DNA from: an uncultured beta proteobacterium | GTDB lineage: Bacteria > Pseudomonadota > Gammaproteobacteria > Burkholderiales > Burkholderiaceae_C | Reading direction: 5' to 3' | NCBI GenBank assembly: GCA_903897925.1 | Contig: CAIUDG010000137.1 | Coordinates: 1-39,396, forward strand | DNA: 39,396 nucleotides | Part shown: piece by piece, positions 7,330 to 18,700 of the stretch | How positions within the stretch are numbered: position 1 is the stretch's first letter | How the letters are laid out: each line of letters opens with the position of its first letter | Notes under the pieces: generated by a model | What the model saw: only the letters and a program-made list of their open reading frames with translations | What the model was told of the DNA's origin: nothing | The model's database searches: none | Position numbers and translations under genes: made by a program

Positions 7330-8475
7330 ATGACAAAGCTAGCCCTTGCCCTGCACCAGCTGGAACAACGCATTGCACAAGCGCGCGCCGACGGCCGCGC
7401 ATTGCAAGTGCGTGGTGGCGCCAGCAAAGCCTTTTATACCTGCCAAGGCCAGGGCGAAATACTCGACCTGCGCGAACTCAGCGGCGTGCTCAGCTACGAG
7501 CCGAGTGAGTTGGTGGTCACAGTGGCCGCCGGAACGCCACTGCGTGAACTTGAAGCCTTGCTCGCGCAGCATGGCCAATACCTGCCGTTTGAACCTCCCC
7601 ACTATGCCTGGAGTGGTAGTAGCCAGGCCACGGTGGGCGGCATGGTGGCCACGGCACTGGCCGGTCCGGCGCGCGCCACGGTGGGTGGAGTGCGCGACTA
7701 TGTGCTGGGTGTCAAGCTGATCAATGGCCTGGGCCAGCATCTGACCTTTGGTGGCCAGGTGATGAAAAACGTGGCCGGTTATGACGTCTCGCGCCTGATG
7801 GTCGGGGCGCTCGGCACCCTGGGCGTGCTGACAGAAATATCCCTGAAGGTGTTGCCGCGGCCGCCGGCCGAGGCCACTTTGCAGTTTGCCCTGGAGCAGG
7901 GGCCGGCGCTGGAGCAGTTGCACCGCTGGGGCGGGCAGCCCTTGCCCTTGAACGCCAGTTGCTGGGTCCATGACAGCACCGGCACGCACGCCGCCAGCCA
8001 GTTGTTTGTGCGCCTGCGTGGCGCGGTCGCGGCGGTGGAAGCCGCCTGCAGCCGGATGCTGGCCGACCTGCCTGGTGAGCGCATCGACAACGCCGTGGCG
8101 CAAGCCGATTGGGAGCGCTGCAGAAACCACGCGCTGCCGTTTTTTCAACAGGCACCGACGCCCGACGCGCTGTTGTGGCGCCTGTCGCTGCCGCAAACAG
8201 CGCCGGTGGCGCAGCTGCCCGGCCCGGTGCTGGTGGAGTGGCAAGGCGCGCAGCGCTGGGTCTGGGCCGGTGCCGATGCGGCCGCCGCCCTGCACGCAAC
8301 GGCGCAGGCACTTGGTGGCGCAGCGCAGCCGTTCTGGGTGCCGCCGCACAGCGCCGCAGTGCCGCGCCGCATGGTGGCTACGGATCCGGCATTGCAGGCT
8401 ATATACCGTCGCCTGAAGGCGAGTTTTGATCCGCAATCTCTCTTCAACCCGGATCTTTCCCCCGATGCAAACTAA
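7330..8475 (+). CDS. glcE: Glycolate oxidase FAD-binding subunit GlcE
   Basis: GlcE is one of three subunits (GlcDEF) of glycolate dehydrogenase, which oxidises glycolate to glyoxylate and passes electrons to the quinone pool. The 381 residues show the PCMH-type FAD fold: RGGASKAF near residue 28, SSQATVGGMVATALAGPAR in the middle, KNVAGYDVSRLMVGALGTLG near 140-160, and a C-terminal FDPQSLFNPD typical of the family. It overlaps glcF by 11 bp, so the two are co-translated. glcD, usually just upstream, is absent here and must lie elsewhere if the enzyme works. Confidence 0.92.
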   Translation: MTKLALALHQLEQRIAQARADGRALQVRGGASKAFYTCQGQGEILDLRELSGVLSYEPSELVVTVAAGTPLRELEALLAQHGQYLPFEPPHYAWSGSSQATVGGMVATALAGPARATVGGVRDYVLGVKLINGLGQHLTFGGQVMKNVAGYDVSRLMVGALGTLGVLTEISLKVLPRPPAEATLQFALEQGPALEQLHRWGGQPLPLNASCWVHDSTGTHAASQLFVRLRGAVAAVEAACSRMLADLPGERIDNAVAQADWERCRNHALPFFQQAPTPDALLWRLSLPQTAPVAQLPGPVLVEWQGAQRWVWAGADAAAALHATAQALGGAAQPFWVPPHSAAVPRRMVATDPALQAIYRRLKASFDPQSLFNPDLSPDAN

Positions 8476-9703
8476 ACTCGCTCCCGAGTACCAGGGCACC
8501 TCTGATGGCATGGCCGCCGAGGCCATTTTGCGCAAATGCGTGCATTGCGGTTTTTGTACTGCCACCTGCCCCACCTACCAGCTATTGGGCGACGAGCTCG
8601 ACGGCCCGCGCGGGCGCATCTATCTGATGAAGCAGGTGCTCGAAGGCCAGCCGCCGACGCGCGCCACCCAATTGCATCTGGACCGCTGCCTGACCTGCCG
8701 CAATTGCGAAAGCACCTGCCCCAGCGGCGTCAACTATGCCCAACTGGTCGACATCGGACGCAAGCTGGTGGACGCCAAGGTGGCGCGTCCGCTGGGTGAG
8801 CGCTTGACACGTTGGGCCTTGAAAGAAGGCATTCCTTCGCCGCTGTTTGCGCCGGCGATGCGCCTGGGCCAGGCCATGCGCCCGCTGTTGCCCGGCACCC
8901 TGAAAAATAAAGTGCCGCAGGCGCAGCCGGCCGGCCACTGGCCCACGCGCCTGCATGCGCGCAAAGTCTTGCTGCTGCAAGGATGTGCGCAACCAGCGAT
9001 GGCGCCGAATATCAATACCGCCACGGCGCGCGTGCTGGATGCCGTGGGCGTGCAGACCGTGGTGGCCGACAAGGCGGGTTGCTGTGGCGCCGTCAAATTT
9101 CATCTGAATGACCAGGACGGCGGTAAAGCCGAAATGCGCGCCAATATCGACGCCTGGTGGCCGTATATCGCGCCTGGCAGCGAGGCTGGCGTGGAAGCCA
9201 TCGTCATGAATGCCTCTGGTTGTGGCGTGACGGTGAAGGACTATGGCCATTTGTTGCACGACGACCCGGCCTATGCCGACAAGGCCGCACGTGTCAGCGC
9301 CCTGACACGCGACCTTAGCGAGTTGCTACCGCAATGGGTGGCGCCCTTGCGTGGGCGCCTGCGCCGCGAGGCCATGACCGCACTGGTGTTCCATCCGCCC
9401 TGTACTTTGCAGCACGGGCAGAAATTGCGCGGGGGGGTGGAGCAGTATTTGGCCGAACTCGGATTCCCGATACGCATAGCCAGCAACGAGGCGCATTTGT
9501 GTTGTGGTTCGGCAGGCACTTATTCGGTTTTGAATTCGGTGCTGGCGCTGCAACTGCGCGACCGCAAATTGCAAAACCTGCAAGCCCAGCACAACGAAAC
9601 CGTGATCAGCGCCAACATCGGTTGCATCACCCATTTGCAAAGCGGTAGCGAGCGGCCAGTGCGGCACTGGATCGAGATGCTGGACGCGGCCTTGCCGGCC
9701 TGA
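8465..9703 (+). CDS. glcF: Glycolate oxidase iron-sulfur subunit GlcF
   Basis: The ATG at 8465 (MQTKLAPEYQGT) fits the family; the in-frame ATG at 8426 lies inside glcE and is rejected. The 412 residues carry two 4Fe-4S motifs (CVHCGFCTATCP near residue 26 and CLTCRNCESTCP near 77). Two CCG domains follow, with signatures KAGCCGAVKFH and HLCCGSAGTYS, which bind a further cluster and are shared with heterodisulfide reductase and lactate oxidase subunits. It relays electrons from the flavin subunits to the membrane. A strong terminator follows. Confidence 0.93.
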   Translation: MQTKLAPEYQGTSDGMAAEAILRKCVHCGFCTATCPTYQLLGDELDGPRGRIYLMKQVLEGQPPTRATQLHLDRCLTCRNCESTCPSGVNYAQLVDIGRKLVDAKVARPLGERLTRWALKEGIPSPLFAPAMRLGQAMRPLLPGTLKNKVPQAQPAGHWPTRLHARKVLLLQGCAQPAMAPNINTATARVLDAVGVQTVVADKAGCCGAVKFHLNDQDGGKAEMRANIDAWWPYIAPGSEAGVEAIVMNASGCGVTVKDYGHLLHDDPAYADKAARVSALTRDLSELLPQWVAPLRGRLRREAMTALVFHPPCTLQHGQKLRGGVEQYLAELGFPIRIASNEAHLCCGSAGTYSVLNSVLALQLRDRKLQNLQAQHNETVISANIGCITHLQSGSERPVRHWIEMLDAALPA

Positions 9704-9747
9704 TTCGATAGGCCAGCCGCCGCTGGCAACAAACGACTGCTTACAAA

Positions 9748-9777
9748 AGAACCACCACTTTTCTGTGGTGGTTTTGT
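9748..9777. terminator. Bidirectional terminator after glcF
   Basis: AACCACCAC pairs with GTGGTGGTT around TTTTCT. The flanking A and T runs allow it to work in both directions. It separates the glycolate genes from the electron-transfer locus. The next 140 bp up to 9920 contain no gene and presumably the locus promoter, but I see no clear -35/-10 pair. Confidence 0.75.
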
Positions 9778-9919
9778 ACGCTCACGTCCATTCGCAGGAC
9801 TGAGCGCAATCGCCTCTTAAGGTTTTTGTAACGGCAGTGCGATACCTTTGTGCGTGCAATCGCGGGAGCCTGGCCGAGCCCAGGTGTTGCATGGGAATCA
9901 ATCGAATAGCAAACACAAA

Positions 9920-10819
9920 ATGACTACAGCAAGTGTGCCTGAATCAATGCAAAAACCAGTGCCGACGCCGGCGCCAGGCGCCTCGTGGCTGACGGGAGAT
10001 GCGCTGGTCTATCTGGTGCTGGCGTTGTTGGTTTGGGCAACCTGGCGTATCAGCCAGCTTGGCCTATTCAAAGCCGGTGACAACCTGGGCTATTGGATAG
10101 GCGTGGCCGGGTCCGTCATGATGCTGTTGCTATTTAGCTATCCGCTGCGCAAATACTTTCGTTTCGCCCACCACTGGGGAAATATTCGCTGGTGGTTCTG
10201 GCTGCACATGGTGCTAGGTGTGCTTGGCCCCTTGTTGATACTGCTGCACTCAAGCTTCCATGTGGCGTCGCTGAATGCCGGCGTGGCGCTCTACAGCATG
10301 CTCATTGTTGTCGTCAGCGGGGTGATCGGGCGTTTTTTGTACCAAAGTGTAAATCGCGGCCTGCATGGCAAGAAAGCCGACTTCAAGGCCATGCAGGTAA
10401 AGGCCGGAATGGACAAGGAAGACGCCCGCTCGCGCTTGGCCTTTGCCCCGGCGGTAGAACAGCTGTTGAAAGATTTTGAGGCGCGCGAAATGGCCCTCAA
10501 GGAGGGAATTCCTGCGGCGCTGCGTAACGTCTTCTGGCTGCCGGTATTGCAGTTTCTGGTGTACCGCCAATGTGTTGCCGAGCTGAATCAGGTGCTGCCG
10601 AAAATCGCTGATGCCAACCACTGGAGCCGGGACGATCTGGCACGCCGCAGTCAGCGCGCGCGAAAGATGGTGAAACGCTATTTGAATTCGGTGCTTCTGG
10701 TGAACCACTATTCGGCGCTGTCCAGTTTGTTTTCACTGTGGCATGTGGCACATATTCCGTTTGTCTACATATTGATCGTGACGGCACTGGTGCATGTGTA
10801 TGCCGTTCATGCGTATTAA
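9920..10819 (+). CDS. Inner-membrane b-type cytochrome candidate
   Basis: About 299 residues if started at MTTASVPES (9920); an in-frame ATG at 9848 is possible, and neither has a strong ribosome-binding site. Five hydrophobic helices are visible: roughly residues 25-47, 55-77, 90-115, 120-145 and 265-299. Histidines cluster at helix ends: RFAHHWG, WLHMVLG, LLHSSFH, VNHYSAL, LWHVAHIP and ALVHVYAVHAY. This is the pattern of a diheme cytochrome b such as the b561/succinate-dehydrogenase type. A charged cytoplasmic or periplasmic loop of about 110 residues separates helices 4 and 5. It is first in the locus, just before the 24-heme protein, so it probably exchanges electrons between the quinone pool or a cytoplasmic donor and the periplasmic cytochromes. 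I cannot place it in a named family. Confidence 0.7.
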   Translation: MTTASVPESMQKPVPTPAPGASWLTGDALVYLVLALLVWATWRISQLGLFKAGDNLGYWIGVAGSVMMLLLFSYPLRKYFRFAHHWGNIRWWFWLHMVLGVLGPLLILLHSSFHVASLNAGVALYSMLIVVVSGVIGRFLYQSVNRGLHGKKADFKAMQVKAGMDKEDARSRLAFAPAVEQLLKDFEAREMALKEGIPAALRNVFWLPVLQFLVYRQCVAELNQVLPKIADANHWSRDDLARRSQRARKMVKRYLNSVLLVNHYSALSSLFSLWHVAHIPFVYILIVTALVHVYAVHAY

Positions 10820-10834
10820 TAGCCTTGGCGTTCG

Positions 10835-12709
10835 ATGAGGTCCGGCGCAATGGCCTGTTCTCGGTTTTGCCATGCACTGCGCGTGCTGGGGCTGGCCTGT
10901 GCCGCACTGTTGTGTAGTGGCGTGGTGCGGGCGCAGGGCATTGAATCGATCATGGCGCCAGGCCAGCTGATTCAGGGCCACGCCAAGTACGACGACGATT
11001 GCAAGCAGTGCCACGTAAAGCTTGACCGCAAGGCACAAGACAGCTTGTGCATGGCTTGCCACAAGGAAGTGGGTGCGGATGTGCGCACCCAAAAGGGCTA
11101 CCACGGACGCCTGAATCAGCCCCTGGTTTGCAAGTCCTGCCATGCCGAGCACAAGGGGCGCGACATGAAAATTGTCGTTCTCGACCAGACCCGCTTCGAT
11201 CACGGAAAAACCGATTACGCGCTCAAGGGCAAGCACGAAAAAGTGGCGTGTGCCAAGTGCCATGTGGCAGGCAAGAAATGGCGTGAGGCGGCCAGCGATT
11301 GCAACGCCTGCCACAAGAAGGACGACAAGCACAAGGGCGCACTGGGCAGCAAGTGTGCCGACTGCCATACCGAAAATAGCTGGAAAGAAGCGCGCTTCGA
11401 TCACGACAGCACGCAGTTCTCCTTAACCGGAAAACACACCGATGTGAAGTGCCTGGACTGCCACAAGGACAACGTCTACAAAGACACGCCTAAGTCCTGC
11501 TTCGCCTGCCACCGCAAGGTGGATGAGCAGAAGGGCCACAAAGGCCAGTTTGGCGAGAAGTGCGATAGTTGCCACGGCACCAAGGCCTGGAAGCCGTCAA
11601 GCTTCAACCACGACCTGGACACCAAATATGCCTTGCGCGGCAAACACCACAGCGTGGCCTGCAAAGAGTGCCACAGCGGCACGCTGTACAAGGAAAAGAC
11701 GCCGCAAGAGTGCTGGGCCTGCCACAAGAAAGACGACAAGCACAAGGACACGCTGGGCCACCTCTGCCAGACTTGCCACACAGAAAAATCGTGGAAAGAA
11801 GTCGCCAAGTTCGATCACGAAAAAAGCGATTTCCCATTGCTTGGCAAACACGAAAAAGTGGAATGCAAGGCGTGCCACAACAGTGCCATGTACAAGGAGG
11901 CGCCCAAGGAGTGCATTGGCTGCCATGAAAAAGACGACAAGCACAGGGCCAATCTGGGCAGAAACTGTGCGGACTGCCATGCCGAAACGGACTGGAAGAG
12001 CACCACCGGACGCTTTGACCACGATCGCAGCAAATTCAAATTGCGCAACGCCCACGCTGCCCCGCAGCTGAAATGCGCCGCCTGCCACCAAGACCTGCAG
12101 AGCTACCGCAATGGGCGCCTGACCTGCGTGGCCTGCCATAAAAAAGACGACAAGCATGAAGCCCAGTTGGGCGATCAATGTGAGGGCTGCCACAACGACA
12201 AGCGCTGGAAAGACAGCCCGTTTGACCATGCCCGCTCGCGCTTTGCCCTCAATGGGCGGCACCTGATTGCCCAATGCAAGGCCTGCCATGAAACCCTGCG
12301 CTACAAAGACGCGCCGCGCGACTGTTTCGCATGCCATAAAAAAGAGGACAAGCATGCGTTGGCATTGGGAACGCGCTGTGCGCTATGCCACAACGCCCGG
12401 TCCTGGCCGGTAGTGTCGTTTGACCATGACAAGCGCACCAAGTACCGCCTTGAAGGCGAACATGCACTGGTCAAATGCAACGCATGCCATAAGGCGGCAG
12501 CCGCCGCAGGCAAGGATATCGCGCCACTTGGCAGTGCTTGTTTGACGTGCCACCGTGACAAGGATGTGCATGCGGGACAGTTTGGTCCGCGCTGCGACGT
12601 TTGCCACCAGCCGACGGGCTGGAAAAAAATCAAGAACCGGTTCAACACGACACCTGCAGAGGGTAGCGCCGGTAACCAAAACCAGGGTCAGCCGGGAGGC
12701 GTGCAGTGA
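10835..12709 (+). CDS. Periplasmic multiheme cytochrome c, 24 heme motifs
   Basis: I count 24 CXXCH motifs in 624 residues, one per 26. A signal peptide ends at about residue 33 (GVVRA-QG). The body is a repeat of roughly 70-75 residues with three hemes: FDHD..F.L.GKH..V.C..CH, then YK..P..C..CHKKDDKH, then LG..C..CH....WK. The extra His in FDH, GKH and DKH are likely distal heme ligands. It is very rich in Lys, Asp and His and very soluble-looking, unlike its giant neighbour. No anchor is seen, so it is probably a periplasmic shuttle or wire. A second start at 10850 has the better ribosome-binding site (GAGG). The stop overlaps the next start as GTGA. Confidence 0.9.
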   Translation: MRSGAMACSRFCHALRVLGLACAALLCSGVVRAQGIESIMAPGQLIQGHAKYDDDCKQCHVKLDRKAQDSLCMACHKEVGADVRTQKGYHGRLNQPLVCKSCHAEHKGRDMKIVVLDQTRFDHGKTDYALKGKHEKVACAKCHVAGKKWREAASDCNACHKKDDKHKGALGSKCADCHTENSWKEARFDHDSTQFSLTGKHTDVKCLDCHKDNVYKDTPKSCFACHRKVDEQKGHKGQFGEKCDSCHGTKAWKPSSFNHDLDTKYALRGKHHSVACKECHSGTLYKEKTPQECWACHKKDDKHKDTLGHLCQTCHTEKSWKEVAKFDHEKSDFPLLGKHEKVECKACHNSAMYKEAPKECIGCHEKDDKHRANLGRNCADCHAETDWKSTTGRFDHDRSKFKLRNAHAAPQLKCAACHQDLQSYRNGRLTCVACHKKDDKHEAQLGDQCEGCHNDKRWKDSPFDHARSRFALNGRHLIAQCKACHETLRYKDAPRDCFACHKKEDKHALALGTRCALCHNARSWPVVSFDHDKRTKYRLEGEHALVKCNACHKAAAAAGKDIAPLGSACLTCHRDKDVHAGQFGPRCDVCHQPTGWKKIKNRFNTTPAEGSAGNQNQGQPGGVQ

Positions 12710-15700
12710 ATCGAATACTTCATTTCTTGTTACGGGTCGGTGCGCGGATGCCGCTGTTCCGGCGTTCGCAGTGTGCGTTTCTGGGGTTTCTGGCGTTGCT
12801 GCTGGCGCAGTTGCTGTTTGCCGCAGGGCCCGCACTGGCCCAGTCCGTGGGCGCCGATTTTGACCACGACACGACAGGCTATCCGCTGGTCGGTCTGCAC
12901 CAGACGGTGCGCTGTGAGAGTTGCCATATCAATGGTGTATTTCAGGGCACGCGTACTGACTGCGTGGCTTGCCATGGCATCACCGCGCCGCGCAGCAATG
13001 TGACTATTTCCTCGAGCCACTTGCCGGTCACCGGCATTGCCTGCGAGTCTTGCCATTCACCGGCCAGCCAATTTGGCAGCGCCGTGTTTACCCACGTTTA
13101 CGTTCTACCCAATAGCTGTTCCAGTTGCCATGGTGGTGCCTATCCGCAAATCCTGTCGGCGCCCCAGGATGCCACGCACAACGTGGCAGCGTCATCCCAT
13201 ACCAGTTGTGATATCTGCCACAACCTGGGCAGCTTCTCCAACCTGCAATTGCTGCCCAACCACATTCCGGTGCAGCCCGGTGGCAGTTGCCTGAATTGCC
13301 ACAGCACCGATTTCAGTGCCATGCCGAGCGTGACCAACATCCACGCCAATGCGCCCTCGGGCGGCAGCAACTGCGCACAGTGCCATAGCGCGGCGAATGC
13401 CGCCATGTATGCGATGCCGACCCTGGTGCCGGCGATCAAGGCACCGCCGGCAAACCATGTTCCGACCGGTTCTGCGGGTTGCGAGGTGTGCCACGTAGGC
13501 GTCGGCAGCAGCCTGCAGTTGCCGGTGCAAAACGGTGCCAGCTTTGCAAATTCGCTGTTCAGCCACAGCGGTATCAGTAGCGGCTGCGCTAGCTGCCATG
13601 GACCTGGCGCCAGTGGGGCCGGCTATTACGGCGTCTCCAGTATTGTCACCATGCCGACCAGCAGCAGCCCTGGGCCGGTCTCGCACATACCGTCAAATAC
13701 CAATTGCGAAGCCTGTCATCTGGGCAGCCTGACCGGTTTGGGGCAAATAGCGCCGCATATTTCCGGCAACCCGACTTTGTTTCAATTGCCCGCCCCCAGC
13801 AGCGCGCAAATTCATGCCGGCGTGAGCGGCAGTTGCGCCAGCTGCCACGAGGCGAATTCGACCTGGATCGGCATGGCCGCTTATGCGCGCACCGGTACGC
13901 CCAGCTACAGCGGTTTTTACACCCGGCCGCAAGCCACGCCGGACGCCTACGGCATGGCGCCGATCGATGCGGCCCACCCGGCGAGCGGTGATTGCTCCCA
14001 GTGCCACGCGGGTATCAGCTTCAACGTCAATGCCGTGAAGATGCCGGGCAACCATATTCCGGTGGCCGCCAGCGCGCAATGTACCAACTGCCACGACGCG
14101 AATAATTTTGCGACCATGCCGTCGCTCACGCTGATTCATGCCAATGCGCCAGCCAACGCCGCCAATTGCGCGCAATGCCATAGCGCCGCCAATGCCGCAG
14201 CGTATGCCATGCCGAGCATGGTGCCGCCCCTCAAGGGACCGACGCCGGACCACATGGCGATGGGCAATCTGGGCTGTGACAGTTGCCATGTGGCAGCCGG
14301 GTCGGGCGTCAGTCTGCCGGTACAAACCGGTGCCACGTTCACGCGGGCTGGCTTTATGCATACCGGCATAAGCACCGGGTGTGCCAGTTGCCATGGTGCG
14401 ATCGATGGCAGCACCGGTGTCGGTACGGCGGTGTCATTCAGTGGCACTACGCAGATGATTCCAAAGTCTGCGGCGAGCCTGGCGCCCAACCACATTCCCA
14501 CTGCCTTGCCCTGCGAGACCTGCCACACCAGTGTTCCTGCGGCGTTGATTCCCTGGGCCAGCACGGCGGTCAGCTTTGCCGGTGCCAACTTCACCCACAG
14601 TGGCATCAGCAACAACTGTGTCAATTGCCACGGTCCCAACGTGAATAGCAATACCTTCTACGGCTTGCCCGGCCTGATTGCGATGCCGGCATCGGGTACG
14701 CCGGGCCCGGGCGCACACTTGCCGACTTCCACCACCTGCGAAAGTTGCCACCTGGCGCCGACCGGATTCACCACCAGCATCGGCGTCCTGGGCAGCAGCG
14801 GCTTCAAGACGCCAACACCGTCGAATACCCAGATCCATGCCGGTATCAGCAGCGGCTGCGCGGCGTGCCACGAGTACAACTACCAGTGGATCGGGGTGAC
14901 GACATCACCGTCACCCTACCCGGCCGCAACTGCCGCGCCGTACTCCGGCTTCCAGACCCGCCCGACCGCGGCCGGTGGCGCATTCAGTGTGGTGGACGCG
15001 GCGCACCCGGTGAATGGGGATTGCGCGAACTGCCATGGAATATCCACCAGTTTCACGACACCGGTCAAATCCAGCAACCACATTCCTACCGCTGCCAACG
15101 CCAGCTGTGCGGCCTGCCATATTGCCGTGGGCGGCAGCATCGACTATTCGCAGATGCCGCCTTCGAGCTACGGCCTGATTCACGCCAATGCACCGTCCAG
15201 CAGCAGCAACTGTGCGCAGTGCCATAGCGCGGCCAATGCAGCGCTGTACTCGAATGCCGTGATGAGCATCAAGACGGCGTCGGCAGATCACATCGCGATG
15301 GGCAATCTGGGCTGTGAGGCATGCCACGTGGCCAGCATTCCGGTGCAGGCTGGCAGCACTTTTGCCAATGCGTCTTTCAGCCACAGCGGTATCAGCAGCG
15401 GCTGTGCCAGTTGCCATGCCTCGGGCAGCAGCTTTTTTGGGGTGGTGCCGAAGTCCGACAATTTGACACCGGCGCACGTGCCCGAGCAGGGGGCGGCCTG
15501 CGAGACTTGCCACGTCAACAGCGTTCCATCCATGCTGATACCGGCGACGGGCGCCAGCGGCAGCATGACCACTTTTTCCGGTGCCAAGTTCAGCCATAGC
15601 GGACTGAGCGCTGGTTGTGAGACCTGCCACGCCAGCACGGTCGGCAGTGGGACGTTTTATGGCATTAACAGCATCGTGGTGATGCCGCCCTCGGCTACGC

Positions 15701-18700
15701 CGGGAGCGGCTTCGCACATACCGGTGTCCACCGGCTGCGCAAGCTGTCATGCAGGCAGTGTGCCCGCCGCATTGGTGCCGGGCAACGCGACACACCTGGC
15801 GCCCGGAAGCCTGTTTGCAAGTCCGGTTCCTACGGCCAGCATGATTCACACCGGTGTTAGTACCGGGTGCGCGGGCTGTCACGAATACAACAACCAGTGG
15901 ATGGGGGTAACGACCACACCGACACCGTATGCGGCCACCACGGCAGCCCCGTTCCGCGGCTTCCAGGTGCGCCCGACGGCGGCCGGGGGCAGCTTCAGCT
16001 TTGTGGATGCGCTGCACCCGCAAGCCGGCGACTGTTCGAATTGCCATGGCAGTTTCGTTGACTTCAGCAGCCCATCCAAATCCGCCAACCACATTCCGAC
16101 AGCCGCCAATGCCAGTTGCGCTGCCTGCCATATCGCTGTGGGCGGCACGATTGACTATTCGCAAATGCCGCCGTCCAGCTACGCTGCGATTCATGCGAAC
16201 GCACCGTCCAGCACCAGCAACTGCGCCCAGTGCCACAGTGCTGCCAACGCCGCGCTCTATTCCAACGCGGTGATGACCATCCGCAGCGTTCCGAGCAACC
16301 ATATTGACATGGGCAGCGCCGGTTGCGAGGCCTGCCACGTGGCCAGCGTGCCGGTACAAGTGGGGAGCACCTTTGCCTATTCCTCGTTCAGCCATAGCGG
16401 CATTACGGCCAGCTGTGCCAGCTGCCACGCCAGTGGCAGTGCCTTCTATGGCGTCACGCCCAAGTCGGACAGCCTGACGCCGCCGCACGTTCCCGAGCAG
16501 GCCGGCGCGGCGTGCGACAGCTGCCACCTGAACAGCGTCCCGACCATGCCGATACCCGCCACCGGTGCGACCGGCACCATGACCACGTTTGCCGGCGCCA
16601 AGTTCAGCCATAGCGGACTGAGCTCCGGTTGCGAAACCTGCCACGCGAGCAGCATTGCCAGCGGCTCGTTCTACGGTATCAACAGCATCGTCGTGATGCC
16701 GCCCAGCAGTGCCCAGGGTTCCACCTCGCACATTCCCACGTCGGCCAGTTGCGCCAGCTGCCATGCAGGCAGCGTGCCGACGACGCTGGTGCCCGGCAAT
16801 GCAGCGCACCAGGCGCCGGGCAGTCTGTTTGCCACGCCGGTGCCCACCGCCGCCATGATTCATGCCGGCGTTAGCAGCGGCTGTGCGGCTTGCCACGAAT
16901 ACAACTACCAGTGGATGGGGGTGACCAGCACGCCGTCGCCCTATGCGGCAACAGGTGCGGCACCTTTTCGGGGCTTTCAGACGCGCCCCACGTCGGCCGG
17001 CGGCACCTTCAGTTTTGTTGATGCCGGGCACCCGCTGGCCGGTGACTGTTCCAACTGCCATGGCAGTCTGGTCGATTTCACCGCGCCATCCAAGCCGGCC
17101 AACCATATTCCGACGGCAGCGACTGCGGCCTGTACCGCTTGCCACGTGAATACCAATTACGCGGCCATGCCGACGCTGACGGCGATCCATGCCAATGCGC
17201 CGTCCAGCAGCAGCAATTGCGCGCAGTGCCACAGTGCCAGCAACGCAGCGAGTTATTCGAACGCCGTGATGGTGATCAAGCCCGTGCCGGGGAATCACAT
17301 CGATATGGGCTCACTCGGCTGCGAGGCTTGTCACGTGGGCAGCAATTCCAGCCTGATGCTACCGGTGCAGAACGGCGCCACCTTTGCCAACTCGGCATTC
17401 AGCCACCAGGGTCTGTCCAAGCTGTGCGCGGACTGCCACGGCAGCAGCGTTACGGCAGGCACCTTCTTTGGGGTGACGCCCAAGACCATTGCCAGCCTGG
17501 CGCCGGCGCACGTGCCGACCACGCTGGCTTGCAATGTCTGTCATGCCAATGTGCCTGCAGGCCTGGTGCCGCCGAGTGGCGGTGGCAGCATTGCCAACTT
17601 TGGCAACGCCAGTTTCATTCACACCGGTATCAGCAGTGGCTGCAATACCTGCCACGACCCGAGCATTACCAGTAGCTCGTTCTATGGCTTGCCCAATATT
17701 GTGGTGATGCCGCCGACGGCGCCGGTCGGCGCCAGCGCGCACTTGCCAACGTCGACGACTTGCGAAACCTGCCATGCAGTACCGAGTGGATTCACCACTA
17801 CGGCGGGCCCGCTGGGCAGCAGTGGCTTCAAGTCGCCGGCGCCTACGGCCGCGATGATCCATACCGGCATCAGCAGCAATTGCGCCGCCTGCCATGACAC
17901 CAATAACAGCTGGCTGAGTGTTGCGGTCTATCCGATCACCAGCGCCGCCCCGTACCGGGGTTTCCAGACCCGGCCGCAGGCCAGCGCAGGGCAGTTTTTT
18001 GTCGCCGATGCAGCGCATCCCGCGAGCGGTGATTGCGCCAACTGCCATGGCAGTTTTGTTGATTTCACGGCACCGTCGAAGCCGGCCAACCACATTCCGA
18101 CATCGGTCAGCGCCGCCTGTGCGTCCTGCCACATTGCGGTGGCAGGTGCGATCGACTATTCGCAGATGCCGGTGTCAAGCTACGGCAATATCCATGCGAA
18201 TGCGCCGTCGAGCAGCAGCAACTGTGCCCAGTGCCATAGCGCTGCCAATGCCGCGCTTTATTCCAATGCGGTGATGGCGATCAAGACGGTGCCGGCCAAC
18301 CACGTGGACTTGGGCGGACTGGGCTGCGAGGCCTGCCACGTGGCCAGCATTCCGGTGCAGTCGGGCAGCAGCTTTGCCAATGCCTCATTCAGCCACAGCG
18401 GCATTACTACCAACTGCGGCAATTGCCATTCCAGCGGCAGTACGTTCTATGGCGTCACGCCCAAGTCGGACAACCTGACGCCGATGCACGTGCCAGTGAT
18501 GACCCCTCTGGGGTGCGAAACCTGCCACGTCAACAGCATACCCGCCATGTTGATTCCGGCGAGCGGTGCCAGCGCCGGAATGACGACTTTTGCCGGTGCC
18601 AAGTTCAGCCACGGCACGCTGAGCTGGGGCTGTGAGACCTGCCACGCGAATTCAATCACGGCCTCGTCTTTCTATGGCATCAGCAGTATCGTGACCATGC

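Noticed and set aside
14911..17298. A 795-codon open frame on the minus strand inside the giant cytochrome gene
   Set aside because: It is antisense to a repetitive, strongly codon-biased gene and its translation is His/Arg/Gly-rich low complexity with no domain. The same holds for 18712-20226.
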